DNA of 22,435 bases. Source: Priapulus caudatus (taxonomy: Eukaryota > Priapulida > Priapulimorpha > Priapulimorphida > Priapulidae). The notes under the pieces were generated by a model. That model did no database searches and was not told the origin of the DNA. It worked only from the letters and a program-made list of their open reading frames with translations. This document shows positions 1 to 10,029 of the stretch, piece after piece; position 1 is the stretch's first letter, and every line of letters begins with the position of its first letter. The translations under genes were made by a program, and so were the position numbers. Where the stretch lies: assembly GCF_000485595.1 (NCBI RefSeq), contig NW_014579301.1:8777-31211 (forward strand), written 5' to 3'.

Positions 1-81
1 TCCGATGCTTCAGTAAATATTCTGGTTGTATGTTGAGATTGGATGCAATTCTAATATTTTGTTACTATGAAAATTTTCTAG

Positions 82-170
82 TTATGCCATGACCGTGGAT
101 ACCTTGTAACACAGGAGGAACTGGACCAGACGATAGAGCACTTCAAGCAGCAGTTTGGAGAGAAACCCAG
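82..170 (+). CDS. POLR2E: POLR2E exon 2 (N-terminal jaw domain)
   Basis: This first visible exon codes for 29 residues beginning [20 protein letters not shown] and ending QQFGEKP. They correspond to about residues 20-48 of animal RPB5, where the human protein reads [18 protein letters not shown]. The acceptor is TTTTCTAG just before 82 and the donor is CCCAG/GTGACT. The exon starts in phase 0 and ends with two bases (AG) of a codon that the next exon completes as serine. The upstream exon encoding the start methionine lies outside the window, so the protein is partial here because of the window edge and nothing suggests damage. Confidence 0.96.
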
Positions 171-658
171 GTGACTGCATGTGTTCAGATATATTATAGA
201 AACACGTGCAGTGTCAGATTTATCTTTTATAGCAGGTTGTCATTTCCAATAATTATTAATTCAAATGAAATAACCAATCTAATGAAGTAAAAATAAAGAC
301 AACTTAGGTAACACCTATTAGCATATATGCATTGCTGGGCCTTATTGATGGAAAGAAAAAATAGAGTTACATAACCATGTGACAGCAACTAAGTTCGATG
401 CTAGCAGTGATGGCTTTACAGCAGCACTACTTATCGTTTATAATTATAATGACAGCAATTGAGTAGCTTTCCTTGAAAAAAATCTAATTGTTTTCTTGGT
501 TGAAAGAATGGAAATACATTTAGATCTATTCGTAATAAATTACCAACATCGTGGAGGCAACTATTTGTACTCTGAACCTTCAGTACTGCAAGGACAACTG
601 TTAACGTAATCCTGAGCAATCAGTTGTGCCAGTCAATACTCATACATTCATAGGCAGC
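171..658. other. intron, no recognisable feature
   Basis: This is the first part of the intron between exons 2 and 3. It is AT-rich with stops in all frames. A 62-codon open frame on the - strand (431-619) has no recognisable domain and no splice context, so I treat it as chance. Confidence 0.6.
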
Positions 659-1187
659 ATTAAAAGGATACTTTCCTCTAGAATTTGAGAGTATAGTATG
701 ATAATAGATTTATAAATATGTGTGTACCTATAATTATCTATAATTACGCATTCATGTTTGTCATAAAACAACATTGAATTTCGAAATCTTTATTTTTGGG
801 AGCTGACAATGACATGACACCCGCGACCGTGCTGCCACCCTGAAAAAGTTGCGCATTTTCCACTTTATTTTGCACGTTACAGACCGAGGGCTAATCACAA
901 AAGTGCAATTATATTTATACATAAATGCTATTTAACGGAACGATATTCATTTTAGGTCAAATTTATCCATATTATAACTGAAACTGTCGTTTATAAGATA
1001 TTGCAATCCTTCTGCTATTAAATTAATAAATAAGAAACACCCTCGGTCTGTAGCCTGCAGCCGAAACGGTGCTTTGTACAACTTTTCCAGTGGGTGTGCT
1101 GCTAGTGGCGCCACCGTCGTTGTAAGCAACGGTATAGCCGTCAGTTTTAAAACATTTTTTAAAAATATTTCTAATAAATATTGAACC
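659..1187 (+). repeat. dispersed inverted-repeat element, copy A
   Basis: This stretch is matched in reverse complement by 16573-17029 over almost its whole length, with many indels. Shared blocks include GCAATCCTTCT, GGCGCCACC, TTGTAAGCAACG and CTAATCACAAAAGTGCAATT. Inside it, ACAGACCGAGGG (879-890) is mirrored exactly by CCCTCGGTCTGT (1040-1051). A wider pair, GTGCTGCCACCCTG (829) against CAGTGGGTGTGCTGC (about 1091), surrounds them, so the element itself carries nested terminal-type inverted repeats. It has no coding capacity and looks like a non-autonomous DNA element. It ends about 90 bp before the next exon. Confidence 0.8.
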
Positions 1188-1276
1188 GCAAAACTTTTTA
1201 TGATTTCATGTGATATATTGGTATCTAATATTCTTATTGAACTAACCATTAAAACTACCTATTCCGTTTTTTGCAG

Positions 1277-1338
1277 TGAAAGAAGACCTGCCCGTGCTGA
1301 CCTTATCGTGCTAGTAGCTCACATTGATGACCCAACAG
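1277..1338 (+). CDS. POLR2E: POLR2E exon 3
   Basis: This 62-base exon completes the serine codon and encodes ERRPARADLIVLVAHIDDPT, matching the human stretch [20 protein letters not shown]. It then donates one base (G) to the next codon, which becomes aspartate. The acceptor GTTTTTTGCAG has a good pyrimidine tract and the donor is CAACAG/GTAAAT. The segment is part of the N-terminal jaw domain and corresponds to a conserved strand of the RPB5 fold. Confidence 0.95.
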
Positions 1339-2604
1339 GTAAATTCTATATGCCAGTGAATTATAGCATGCCTATTTCACATTAATATTCACTATAGTAG
1401 TCACTCTATAGCACAAGTATTTCATGATGCACATGTAACTATTTACCGTTACTACTAAACCTTTGAATGCAAAGGGATTTGGTAAAGCTATCAACTTACT
1501 ATAACTACATATACTGTTGATGTGTCAAATCACGGGCCTTCAGAGGAAAATACACAAGAGAGAAAACAAACACGAGCTGTCATTAAAGTTGATAAACCTC
1601 GCAGCTAAATACATATATATACCTCCTGTGAGCTTGCATATATATGTTGCAAAAATTCACTACAACTTAATTGTATTGCTAATTTCATAACATTTCTTCT
1701 CAAAATCTAAATGAAATTACATACGAACGTAGCACCACAGTCATGTTTATACATCCGGGACACAGCGGAGTGATCGGCTTGATTCATTAACAGTTCCTTT
1801 CTATGATAAAACAAGTTATAATTCATTATTCGATGTTTATCAGTACAAAATTATGAAATTTGTTTAAATCATATCGTTATCTATATTACTTATGCAATCA
1901 GGAAACAAATATAGTGTTTTCGTTCCAGGAACTATTTACGCTAGCGTATGGCTACTGCTAGCTGTGTAACAAAACCGCGTCCGACAGAGTTTTCAAAATA
2001 GTCAACTTCAGAGCACATTTCTGGCTCAATGAGAATATTTCGTGATGTTTGCACGCTGCAAGTATGCTCACAGTAGGTCTATATGAGCTTTTTGTTGCGA
2101 GGTTTATCCGTTTTAAAAGTTCATTCTTGGAAAAGTAAGGCTCACTTCCAGTTTATGCCGGTTACATTCAAGTAACAGATTATACAGTAATGGCTAATGC
2201 GTAACAAGTATTACTAACATCCCTTTTGATTTCAAAAGAAGCTTTAAGACTAGGGCTTACTTAGACTTAATTTAAGTAGCTAAATATCTGAGGATGCGAA
2301 AGACTCCGTTAAGACTAGTAATCTGTGTTACTATTACTTAATAATACTTATCTGTATTACAGTCACAGAATAAGCTTCACTTAATGTCTTTGCAGTCTTT
2401 TCTTTGATTTAATATTTGTACAGTCTTTTCAAAGTCACTTTGAGTTCCATAAAGAGTCAGTCTCTTTAAAATGTGTTTGGCAATTATAAAGATTAACAAC
2501 TTTAATTAACACTGACACATCAACTGGTGTTTCGTGCGGATGCAGTTCTTTCTGAATGTCTTTGACAAACAAAAGATTAACAACTAGAGGCACTACGGAG
2601 TGCA
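1339..2604. other. intron, no recognisable feature
   Basis: This is intron 3-4 sequence with AT-rich stretches and short CATATATA runs near 1610-1650. No open frame of interest, RNA gene or long repeat was seen. A matching repeat family in the genome cannot be excluded. Confidence 0.55.
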
Positions 2605-2947
2605 TACCTCCGCCAACTAAAGTAACACTATAGTAGAACATTATCTATATTATGACACTACTGATAATATTAGTGGACCTACCAATCCAGCCTTACACTT
2701 ATGTATGAGTGACTTAGCTAGGCAGAGTGCACTGACGGAGTGCATATGTGTTAGGAGCTGGCTCGCTGCGCTGGCTGGCTGGCTGGCTAATATCGATCGC
2801 GCGAACACACGAACACTAGACTGGTACCCAGTCCCACCTCTCGGCTTAGTTACTCGATGGGGGAATCGAGGTGGGAGCGAGTACCAGTCTAACGCGAACA
2901 CACAAGAGCGGAAACATAACCTCCTCCAACTCCGTTGGGCGGAGGTA
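2605..2947. repeat. CTCCGCC-ended repeat (possible MITE)
   Basis: The segment begins TACCTCCGCCAAC and ends with the near-inverse GTTGGGCGGAGGTA, giving terminal inverted repeats of about 13 bp over 343 bp. Inside are a GGCT microsatellite (about 2769-2788), a direct repeat of GCGAACACAC (2801 and 2893) and a strong hairpin. It has no coding potential. The end motif also forms its own short local hairpin, so the exact borders are uncertain. Confidence 0.55.
2817..2891. repeat. 24-bp-arm imperfect hairpin
   Basis: The arms 2817-2840 and 2868-2891 pair as TAGACTGGTAC...CCCACCTC against GAGGTGGG...GTACCAGTCTA, with a few mismatches in the middle and a loop of about 27 bases. The hairpin lies inside the CTCCGCC-ended repeat and is flanked by direct copies of GCGAACACAC. 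Confidence 0.75.
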
Positions 2948-4581
<1,634 letters not shown>

Positions 4582-4647
4582 TAGCCGCGTTCACACGTAG
4601 CAACAAATTCGGTATTTAGCGTTCACACGAGGCTAAAATGCGCGGTC

Positions 4648-4685
4648 CAACAAATACGGAATCTAAATAGATTCGGTATTTGTTG
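4648..4685. repeat. 18-bp-arm hairpin in the outer element
   Basis: CAACAAATACGGAATCTA is followed after two bases by its inverse TAGATTCGGTATTTGTTG. Seventeen of eighteen positions pair. It is an internal palindrome of the surrounding inverted-repeat element. Confidence 0.85.
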
Positions 4686-4805
4686 AAATACGCGGCTTCC
4701 CAGATGCCGAATTACTTCTCGTGCTTGAGAAATTTAGAATCTCTTGGACCGCGTATTTCTCTCGTGTGAACGCTAAATGCCGAATTTCTGAAGCCGCGTA
4801 TTTTA

Positions 4806-4874
4806 TAGACTGGTCCGCGCTTGACAGTTACACTCGCGTAACGCGAGTGGAACTGTCGAGCGCGGATCAGTCTA
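4806..4874. repeat. 69-bp near-perfect hairpin
   Basis: Two arms of about 33 bases flank a 3-base loop (TAA). The inner stem ACTCGCG/CGCGAGT is perfect and the outer stem pairs TAGACTG with CAGTCTA, with only scattered mismatches. It is GC-rich compared with the surrounding DNA. It is most simply an internal palindrome of the mobile element, but if transcribed it would fold into a precursor-like stem-loop. Confidence 0.85.
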
Positions 4875-4969
4875 CATATTTTATCGGCAGTTGCTGTGCA
4901 CTGATTGTTTATTTCGCATTGTTCGCTTGATTGTTCGCTTGGACGCATTGTTTATTTTTCATTGTACTA

Positions 4970-5501
4970 AAGCCTGGCGCACATTGCCGAACATTTTCCC
5001 GAACAAATGTTTTTGTCTGGCAATGTGCGGGTGAACAATTGCTGAGTGCACATTGCCGAACTTTTTTGCTGCCAACAACCTCGTGGCGCCATCTAGTAGC
5101 TGTGTTGTAAAGAGTCACGTGATCGGCGTGAATGGCGATGCCTAGTTTGCACAAGAGAATTTTAACAACTTTACTAATTTTAGACACGCTTCGACCATAA
5201 TCTCTTCCTTTTCAAAAGTCCACACTATTGACTATAGTCCGCCATATTGTACACAAAAATCGTGTGACCACATATCATGCTGCTATTGGTTACTACTTTG
5301 CAAATGTTCCTAGAATTGTTTGACATTCAGCGCACATTGACGAACATTCGACGAACAATGTTCGAGATATCAAACATTTCTGATCTTCAGAAACATTGTT
5401 CAGAACTTTTTTCACCGCACATTGCCGAACATTTCATGGAACATTGCTACCCTGTTTTTTAATGTTTTTTAGCAAAATCTTCGGCAATTTGCGCCGGGCT
5501 T
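4970..5501. mobile_element. 532-bp inverted-repeat element nested in the outer one
   Basis: The left end reads AAGCCTGGCGCACATTGCC. The right end, on the other strand, reads AAGCCCGGCGCAAATTGCC. The 22-bp terminal repeats differ at two positions. Internal copies of GCACATTGCCGAAC occur at about 4979, 5047 and 5416, some facing each other, with many ACATTG/CAATGT words. No protein is encoded. It interrupts the 4582-5632 element, so it inserted later. No clear target duplication is visible, so the family is not assigned. Confidence 0.78.
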
Positions 5502-5632
5502 GCAAATATGGTATTTCTGAAGCCGCAAAACAGCGTGTGAATGCTTTGGTCGAGTAAGTCGCATATTTGTCTCAGATTCGGTATCTCGCAAATATCGAAT
5601 TTCATAAATACGGAGTCGTGTGAACGCAGCTA

Positions 5633-5985
5633 TTATGTGAACATATTTCATATTCTCGAAATATTTTCAGTCCAGGGTAAAGTATTCAGGTTTAGTAAAA
5701 AAAAAAATTCAAAAATCACTCCTTAGCAGGACCGAATTTCCTGTGTGGCATTATTCTTTAAACACTTATTTTAAAATTCAATTGTTCTGTATTAGTGTAC
5801 TTACTGTGTAATAATGTGTATAAATATGAGCACTTTATTGGGAGATCACTCATGTATGCTATCAACACAATTCAGCAGTGAATATTAATAATTTTTTATG
5901 CTTGATGTTTATTGAAGGGTGTTTGTGTTTGCTCCTGATAATTGGAAGAGACTGCTTATTGTTCACTCATTCTTTTTAATTTTAG
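5633..5985. other. intron, no recognisable feature
   Basis: This is the end of intron 4-5, with an A-run at 5698-5708 and AT-rich DNA leading to the acceptor TTTTAATTTTAG. Confidence 0.65.
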
Positions 5986-6066
5986 GCACTAGTTGACATG
6001 GCTCCCAAGTACATCCTAGAACAGTTTTTAGAAGCAGAACTTCTCATCAATATAACAGAACATGAA
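5986..6066 (+). CDS. POLR2E: POLR2E exon 5
   Basis: This exon has 81 bases and 27 codons, phase 0 at both ends, and encodes [19 protein letters not shown] followed by LINITEHE. The human counterpart is [27 protein letters not shown]. It closes the jaw domain and begins the linker to the C-terminal domain. The donor is GAA/GTATGT. Confidence 0.98.
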
Positions 6067-6130
6067 GTATGTGTTGCTTAATTTAGTATATATAATAATT
6101 ATATATATTTATTAATATTTATTTATTAAT

Positions 6131-6189
6131 ATTCATTATATAAACTTAATTAATAATTGTTAATTATTAATTAAGTTTATATAATGAAT
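6131..6189. repeat. perfect 28-bp palindrome, 3-base loop
   Basis: Bases 6131-6158 are repeated exactly in reverse complement at 6162-6189, separated only by GTT. The arm begins ATTCATTATATAAACTTAAT and is almost pure A+T. It lies 65 bp after the exon 5 donor, just downstream of further AT repeats (6085-6130). Confidence 0.95.
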
Positions 6190-6660
6190 CATTTTTTTAG
6201 CTAATATCTGTATATCGTATTTTGTTTCCTAACATGCGCTTGCTCTGTAGCTCTGTGTATCTATTCGTTTTGTGGTACTCTAGTTGTGCTATGGTGGTGC
6301 TGTTTTTACTGGTTACCTGCCTATTTCAAGAAGTTCAGGTATGCCCATATGGAAAGATTTGCAGCTGTATAACTGATCTGCTGATAATTCAGACTTTAGT
6401 ACTCGGTATGCAGAAACTGATCTTCAAAGGGTTTGTGTCAAGCTTTTAAATGTTGAAACAGCTCGGTAACACTTGAATATATCATAGATATAGTTATATT
6501 CTTCAAGTGCTACAAAAAATCCGCTTGCAGCAATGTTGCTACATGTATTAACATATTCAAAATTTTCGCACTCCAATAAGAAATGTGGCGATAGTCCCAC
6601 ATGATTACTCGTACGTGAAGTCACATTAGTCTTGTCAGATCGGATCAGCTAGGCGATCTG
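6190..6660. other. intron, weak stem-loop only
   Basis: This is intron 5-6 sequence. Around 6464-6514, GTAACACTTGAA pairs loosely with TTCAAGTGCTAC. An open frame at 6222-6449 is hydrophobic at its start but has no recognisable family and no splice support. Confidence 0.45.
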
Positions 6661-6990
6661 ATATTTATTGTATCTCCCGCGACGAAGTCGGCGGGGATAC
6701 TATGGTTTCATGTCAGTCCAGCCTCCGCTCGCCGCCGCCGCCGCCGCCGCAGACACTTTCCCTTCCTCTCTATAACTCGACCCTTAATTGACCTAGCGCG
6801 ACCAAACTTGGTATACTTACACAGTGTTTCCCCGGGCCGAAAAGGTCAGTGAGGCGGTAAAAAAATTTTGGTTTCGCAAACCGAGAAGCGAGCATGCGAG
6901 CACCGAAGGTGAACCACATAAAATTTTGTGGTTTATGAAAATCTCTATAGTCGTGTCAGTTGTATCTCGGGTTACTCCAAGTGTGGGAAT
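6661..6990 (+). repeat. GC-rich repeat-like block with GCC microsatellite
   Basis: The block stands out from the AT-rich intron. It starts with a hairpin GTATCTCCCGC...GCGGGGATAC (6670-6700) that continues into CTATGGTTTCATGTCAGTCC, then has a (GCC)n run (6731-6750), then CTATAACTCGACCCTTAATTGACC. The layout (hairpin, triplet run, then a phrase about unordered DNA) resembles repeat consensus sequences seen in many marine invertebrates and echoes the element at 15228. The borders are not defined and the family is not identified. Confidence 0.45.
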
Positions 6991-7188
6991 GCATGATAGC
7001 CCGTAGGACTCAATCTTTAATAAGCAATTATCTTTGTACCTACATGCTAGTAACAAAGAATAAGTGAAGACACCTTATACAGGTGACACTACTTGCCAAT
7101 AACTGTCACGTACTCGAAGGTACAGATCAGAAATTGCTAACCTGGCTGACTAAGTGGATTTGAATAACATCCATCTGGACAGGTCACG

Positions 7189-7777
7189 TTTTTAAGACGT
7201 TTGCATTTGTTTTGTAAGGTCATTCAGCGATTCAGACAAATGTGTGATTAATAAATAGATTTCTTGAAATATGTGCCTAATATCAATGTTACTACGATAT
7301 TCAAGTTTGAGTGGGTTTGTTTGACATTTAAAATTAGACCAGGAAATATTTAAATAGGCTAGAGCACTAATGTGCCCACGATGTGCATCCGACATCTGAT
7401 GCGAGCTAAAGCTACTATATTTCCTTCAAATGTTGTGAATGAAGGCAGCTTTGCTCTACTACGGCTAGTGATCTTGAATATATCTTTTGTGATTTTAACA
7501 TGAAATTTGTTAACAGAAGAAGCTATGCCAGTAATGTAAGTGAATACGGATATGTTTGTCATTAATGGTCTGTTAGAAGAGATAACTTGAATATTTACTG
7601 TAGGAATTTTATACATACACGTGTACTGTTCAGTACGCTTCTGCAGACATACTTTGTTGTGTTTGTTAAAATTAACTTTTCTTCTGTTTTCCAATTACCA
7701 AACAATTTAACAGGTCCATTAATGTAGCAAATTGGCAATTGATCCATTAAATTTAATGTGGCAAACGTGTTTTTCAA
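7189..7777 (-). other. three overlapping open frames, possible decayed coding relic
   Basis: On the - strand, three open frames (7777-7595, 7694-7359, 7395-7192) overlap head to tail in successive reading frames. That is the pattern expected when a once-continuous coding sequence has been broken by frameshifts. The translated pieces are not strongly biased in composition, but I recognise no domain. No start or splice sites are convincing. The alternatives are chance open frames in a quiet stretch, or part of an unrecognised transposon. I do not claim a gene here. Confidence 0.25.
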
Positions 7778-7858
7778 AGCTTTATTATGCCTCCACTATT
7801 GAGTGGAAAACTTGCAGCTGTGGAAATCATATGGAATCATAATTATGTGAAATAATAA

Positions 7859-7970
7859 CTCCTGCAGTTCTTTGGCCATCATCCTCTGTAAACTAATTCC
7901 TCCTCCCCTCCTGCTCATCATCCTACTACTCCTGCCATTCCTCTACCACCTCCACATCCTCCTCTTGTGA
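7859..7970 (+). repeat. pyrimidine-rich low-complexity tract
   Basis: CTCCT, CATCCT and CCTCC words dominate this stretch (for example CCTCCTCCCCTCCTGC), giving a C+T strand bias. It lies in the middle of intron 5-6, too far from the exon at 8509 to be its pyrimidine tract. Confidence 0.7.
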
Positions 7971-8508
7971 CCACTTTTTATTAGAATATGAATTTTCACA
8001 TGTAATGAAAGTTTATTATTTTGAAGTTTACATACACTATAATTTATACGAAGTACCAAACATGCTAAATTACTAGCGTGTTAAAACAAGTATCACTAGA
8101 CAGCGTTGTCAAACAGAGATTGTACACACTACTGTTTAGCATACAGTTTTTGAAAATCCTAGGGAACTGTTATAGATGGATCCTTTTGAAGTATCGCCCA
8201 CTACCGTCCTATGCTCACCCAGTTTGGTACAGTTGAGCTAGACGAATAGCATGTATTATTATGTAATGGTCACTGCTTTGCTGTATAGACTGATATACGT
8301 TTCATGTCCATTGTATACTGTGTAACTTTAATTCTATGGTTAGACCTAGGTATACTTGCTGCGAAGCTTTGTGCTCTATGTACATACGGTCATATTGTAT
8401 GCTAAAATAAGTGCATTAGGCACAGCTAACTCGATCCACCTGTGTAGCACTGGTTTCGCACTAACTCGTTGCACAATTCAAATAAATAATTGTGATGTTT
8501 ACTTCCAG
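7971..8508. other. intron, no recognisable feature
   Basis: This is the end of intron 5-6, closing with the acceptor TTTACTTCCAG. Confidence 0.65.
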
Positions 8509-8567
8509 CATGTACCTGAACACATTGTCATGACACCAGAAGAGAAAACTGAACTGCTAGGAAGATA
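8509..8567 (+). CDS. POLR2E: POLR2E exon 6 (start of C-terminal assembly domain)
   Basis: This 59-base exon encodes HVPEHIVMTPEEKTELLGR plus two bases (TA) of a tyrosine codon finished by the next exon. The human counterpart is [20 protein letters not shown]. It begins the RpoH-like C-terminal domain that binds the largest subunit. The acceptor CTTCCAG is good. The donor GATA/GTATCC is weak, because the last exon base is A and the intron lacks the usual GTRAGT. Placing the donor here is forced by frame and by the next exon. The open frame would otherwise hit TAG immediately. Confidence 0.94.
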
Positions 8568-8610
8568 GTATCCTTGTAAAGCATAAATAACATTCAGCTT
8601 TTATGAATGC

Positions 8611-8892
8611 TGTAGTGTTTGCAACTAGTAATGTGGGTTTTAATTATTATTATTGCAAATTCAATGTGTACACATAATCTTTAATCAGTATTCTTCAATG
8701 ATATACTCCTAATAGATGATAGTCTATTATTATTATTATTATTATTATTATTATCTATATTATTATAATATTAGTATCTGGCTCAATGCTCATGGCTTCC
8801 CCTGGAGCCTCGTAACTACCAAATTAAAATCTGGCTCAGTCGTACAATTAAATCGTTTTAAGTTGTTTCTCACTATGCAGAAACCTATTACA
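8611..8892 (+). repeat. probable 5' LTR of the gypsy relic
   Basis: The right end (CCTATTACA at 8884-8892) directly precedes the primer-binding motif, which fixes it well. The left end is estimated from TGTAGTG at 8611. It contains a (TTA)n run that is absent from the 3' copy. Similarity to the 3' LTR is clearest in the last 70 bp and around AATCAGTAT...TATTCTTC. Confidence 0.6.
8725..8754 (+). repeat. (TTA)n microsatellite
   Basis: About ten TAT/TTA units inside the 5' LTR-like region, then interrupted TATATTAT sequence. It is absent from the 3' LTR copy, so it expanded after insertion. Confidence 0.9.
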
Positions 8893-8910
8893 TGGTGTCA
8901 GAAGTAGGAT
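8893..8910 (+). other. primer-binding-site-like motif
   Basis: TGGTGTCAGAAGTAGGAT follows immediately after the LTR end ATTACA. From family knowledge, a nearly identical phrase marks the start of the internal region in many animal Ty3/gypsy elements and is where the priming tRNA pairs. It is the anchor for calling 8892 as the LTR border. Confidence 0.7.
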
Positions 8911-9269
8911 GCAAAGATCAGTGATGGACTGAAATAGTCCCAATCTGAGAGAAGCATGAAATAATTCAAGCAACACTATCACTATGCTCATCGTGTTCAG
9001 AGCCTTTGTCATTGGAACTGTAGAAGGTTAAACATTTCATATCTGCTCTTTTGGATAAGTCAGTGAAGTTGTTCACCAACGTTCATGTTCCAAGAAGATG
9101 AGAAGAGTAAATTAGCACCCATTTACACCGATTAATGGGTTTTTAATTCCGAAAATCTAATACGGTGATGTGTCACGTCATGTGTTCCACCATAGAGTAC
9201 AGCAGCTAGCAGAGCCGGTCGACCAGTTTGTAATGGACGCAAGCTCATGATGGACTCTGCATATCCGCA

Positions 9270-9384
9270 AGCAGTCCAAAATGACCAAGTGCGTGATCAA
9301 TTTGGATTCGGAGTCGCATCAGATAAAGTGCAAGAAAGGCTTGTAGAACGATATCACGTTACACTATGAAAACTGGAATAAATG
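9270..9384 (+). pseudogene. gag relic of the gypsy element
   Basis: One frame reads NDQVRDQFGFGVASDKVQER and continues for about eight codons to a stop. This fits the VRDQ...VRERLL capsid segment common in animal gypsy gag proteins. It breaks just before the foldback insertion at 9385. After the insertion, a CRLCQRVGQGKR stretch (9864-9899) may be what is left of a zinc knuckle. The relic is not translatable as a whole. Confidence 0.65.
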
Positions 9385-9816
9385 GATAAATCACGGACTA
9401 ATCGCATGAATTGTGCAAAATGCATGGAGAGCCACGGACTATTACGGAGCTAATTACAGTCCGTGGTATAATACACGTACTTCCACGGACTGCTAATGGA
9501 CTGCCAACTAACAGTTATCGGTTGATTATTTAACGATGGTAAATAGCTAGAGCCCCAGCATCTGTTAACGTTCAACTGCTTCAAAATATCCCACTGCTGG
9601 TGTGAGGGTCCCATGCTGGCAGGGAAATTCACGTACTGTACTGTGAATTAATAATAACGGACACTTCTAGATTTGATCATTGTTAATTGGCAGTCCGTTA
9701 GCAGTCCGCGGCTAGTATGTGGGAGTTTATTTTGCCGGGGACTGTATTTAGCACCATAATAATCCGTGGCTCTCCGTGTGTTTTCACCATTTACGTTATT
9801 AGTCCGTGTTTTATTC
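9385..9816. mobile_element. foldback element with ~130-bp arms inside gag
   Basis: The left arm (9385 to about 9520) is found in reverse complement at about 9685-9816. Matching blocks include ACGGACTAAT, GGAGAGCCACGGA, TACAGTCC and GGACTGCTAAYGGACTGCCA. About 165 bp of loop separates them. The word CACGGACT or AGTCCGTG recurs several times within each arm. It has no coding capacity. The element lies between the gag relic and the zinc-knuckle relic, so it jumped into the retrotransposon and is younger than it. Confidence 0.85.
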
Positions 9817-10029
9817 GTCATGATAAGCACTATTATGGCATGTATCTTGCCAATGGTCAATCATGTAGATTGTGCCAAAGAGTAGGTCAAGGAAAAAGGA
9901 TATTCACGCCGTGGATGAATCCAGTTCCGGAGTTCCGTGAGGAATTCAGCATGGGCACTGTTTACAGCGCCGATGCCATGAGTAAGACAGTAGCTGATCC
10001 CTCAAGCCTATCAGGTCGTGTTTTCTATT

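Larger units (their letters stand above)
4582..5632. mobile_element. 1.05-kb inverted-repeat DNA element (outer)
   Basis: The left end AATAGCCGCGTTCACACG is mirrored at the right end by CGTGTGAACGCAGCTATTA, giving terminal inverted repeats of about 17 bp with one mismatch. The TA at each end could be the target duplication. The interior is rich in further palindromes (4648-4685, 4806-4874) and a motif ATTTCTGAAGCCGC that recurs near both ends (about 4784 and 5512). A second element (4970-5501) has inserted into it, so the original element was about 520 bp. It encodes no transposase and is a non-autonomous MITE-like element in a POLR2E intron. Confidence 0.8.

Noticed and set aside
6131-6189. 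Palindrome as a bacterial-type terminator
   Set aside because: AT-only stem in a eukaryotic intron without a following T-run typical of such signals.
8356-8568. 70-codon open frame on the + strand as a separate small protein
   Set aside because: Only 8509-8567 matches RPB5. The upstream part is intron before the CTTCCAG acceptor.
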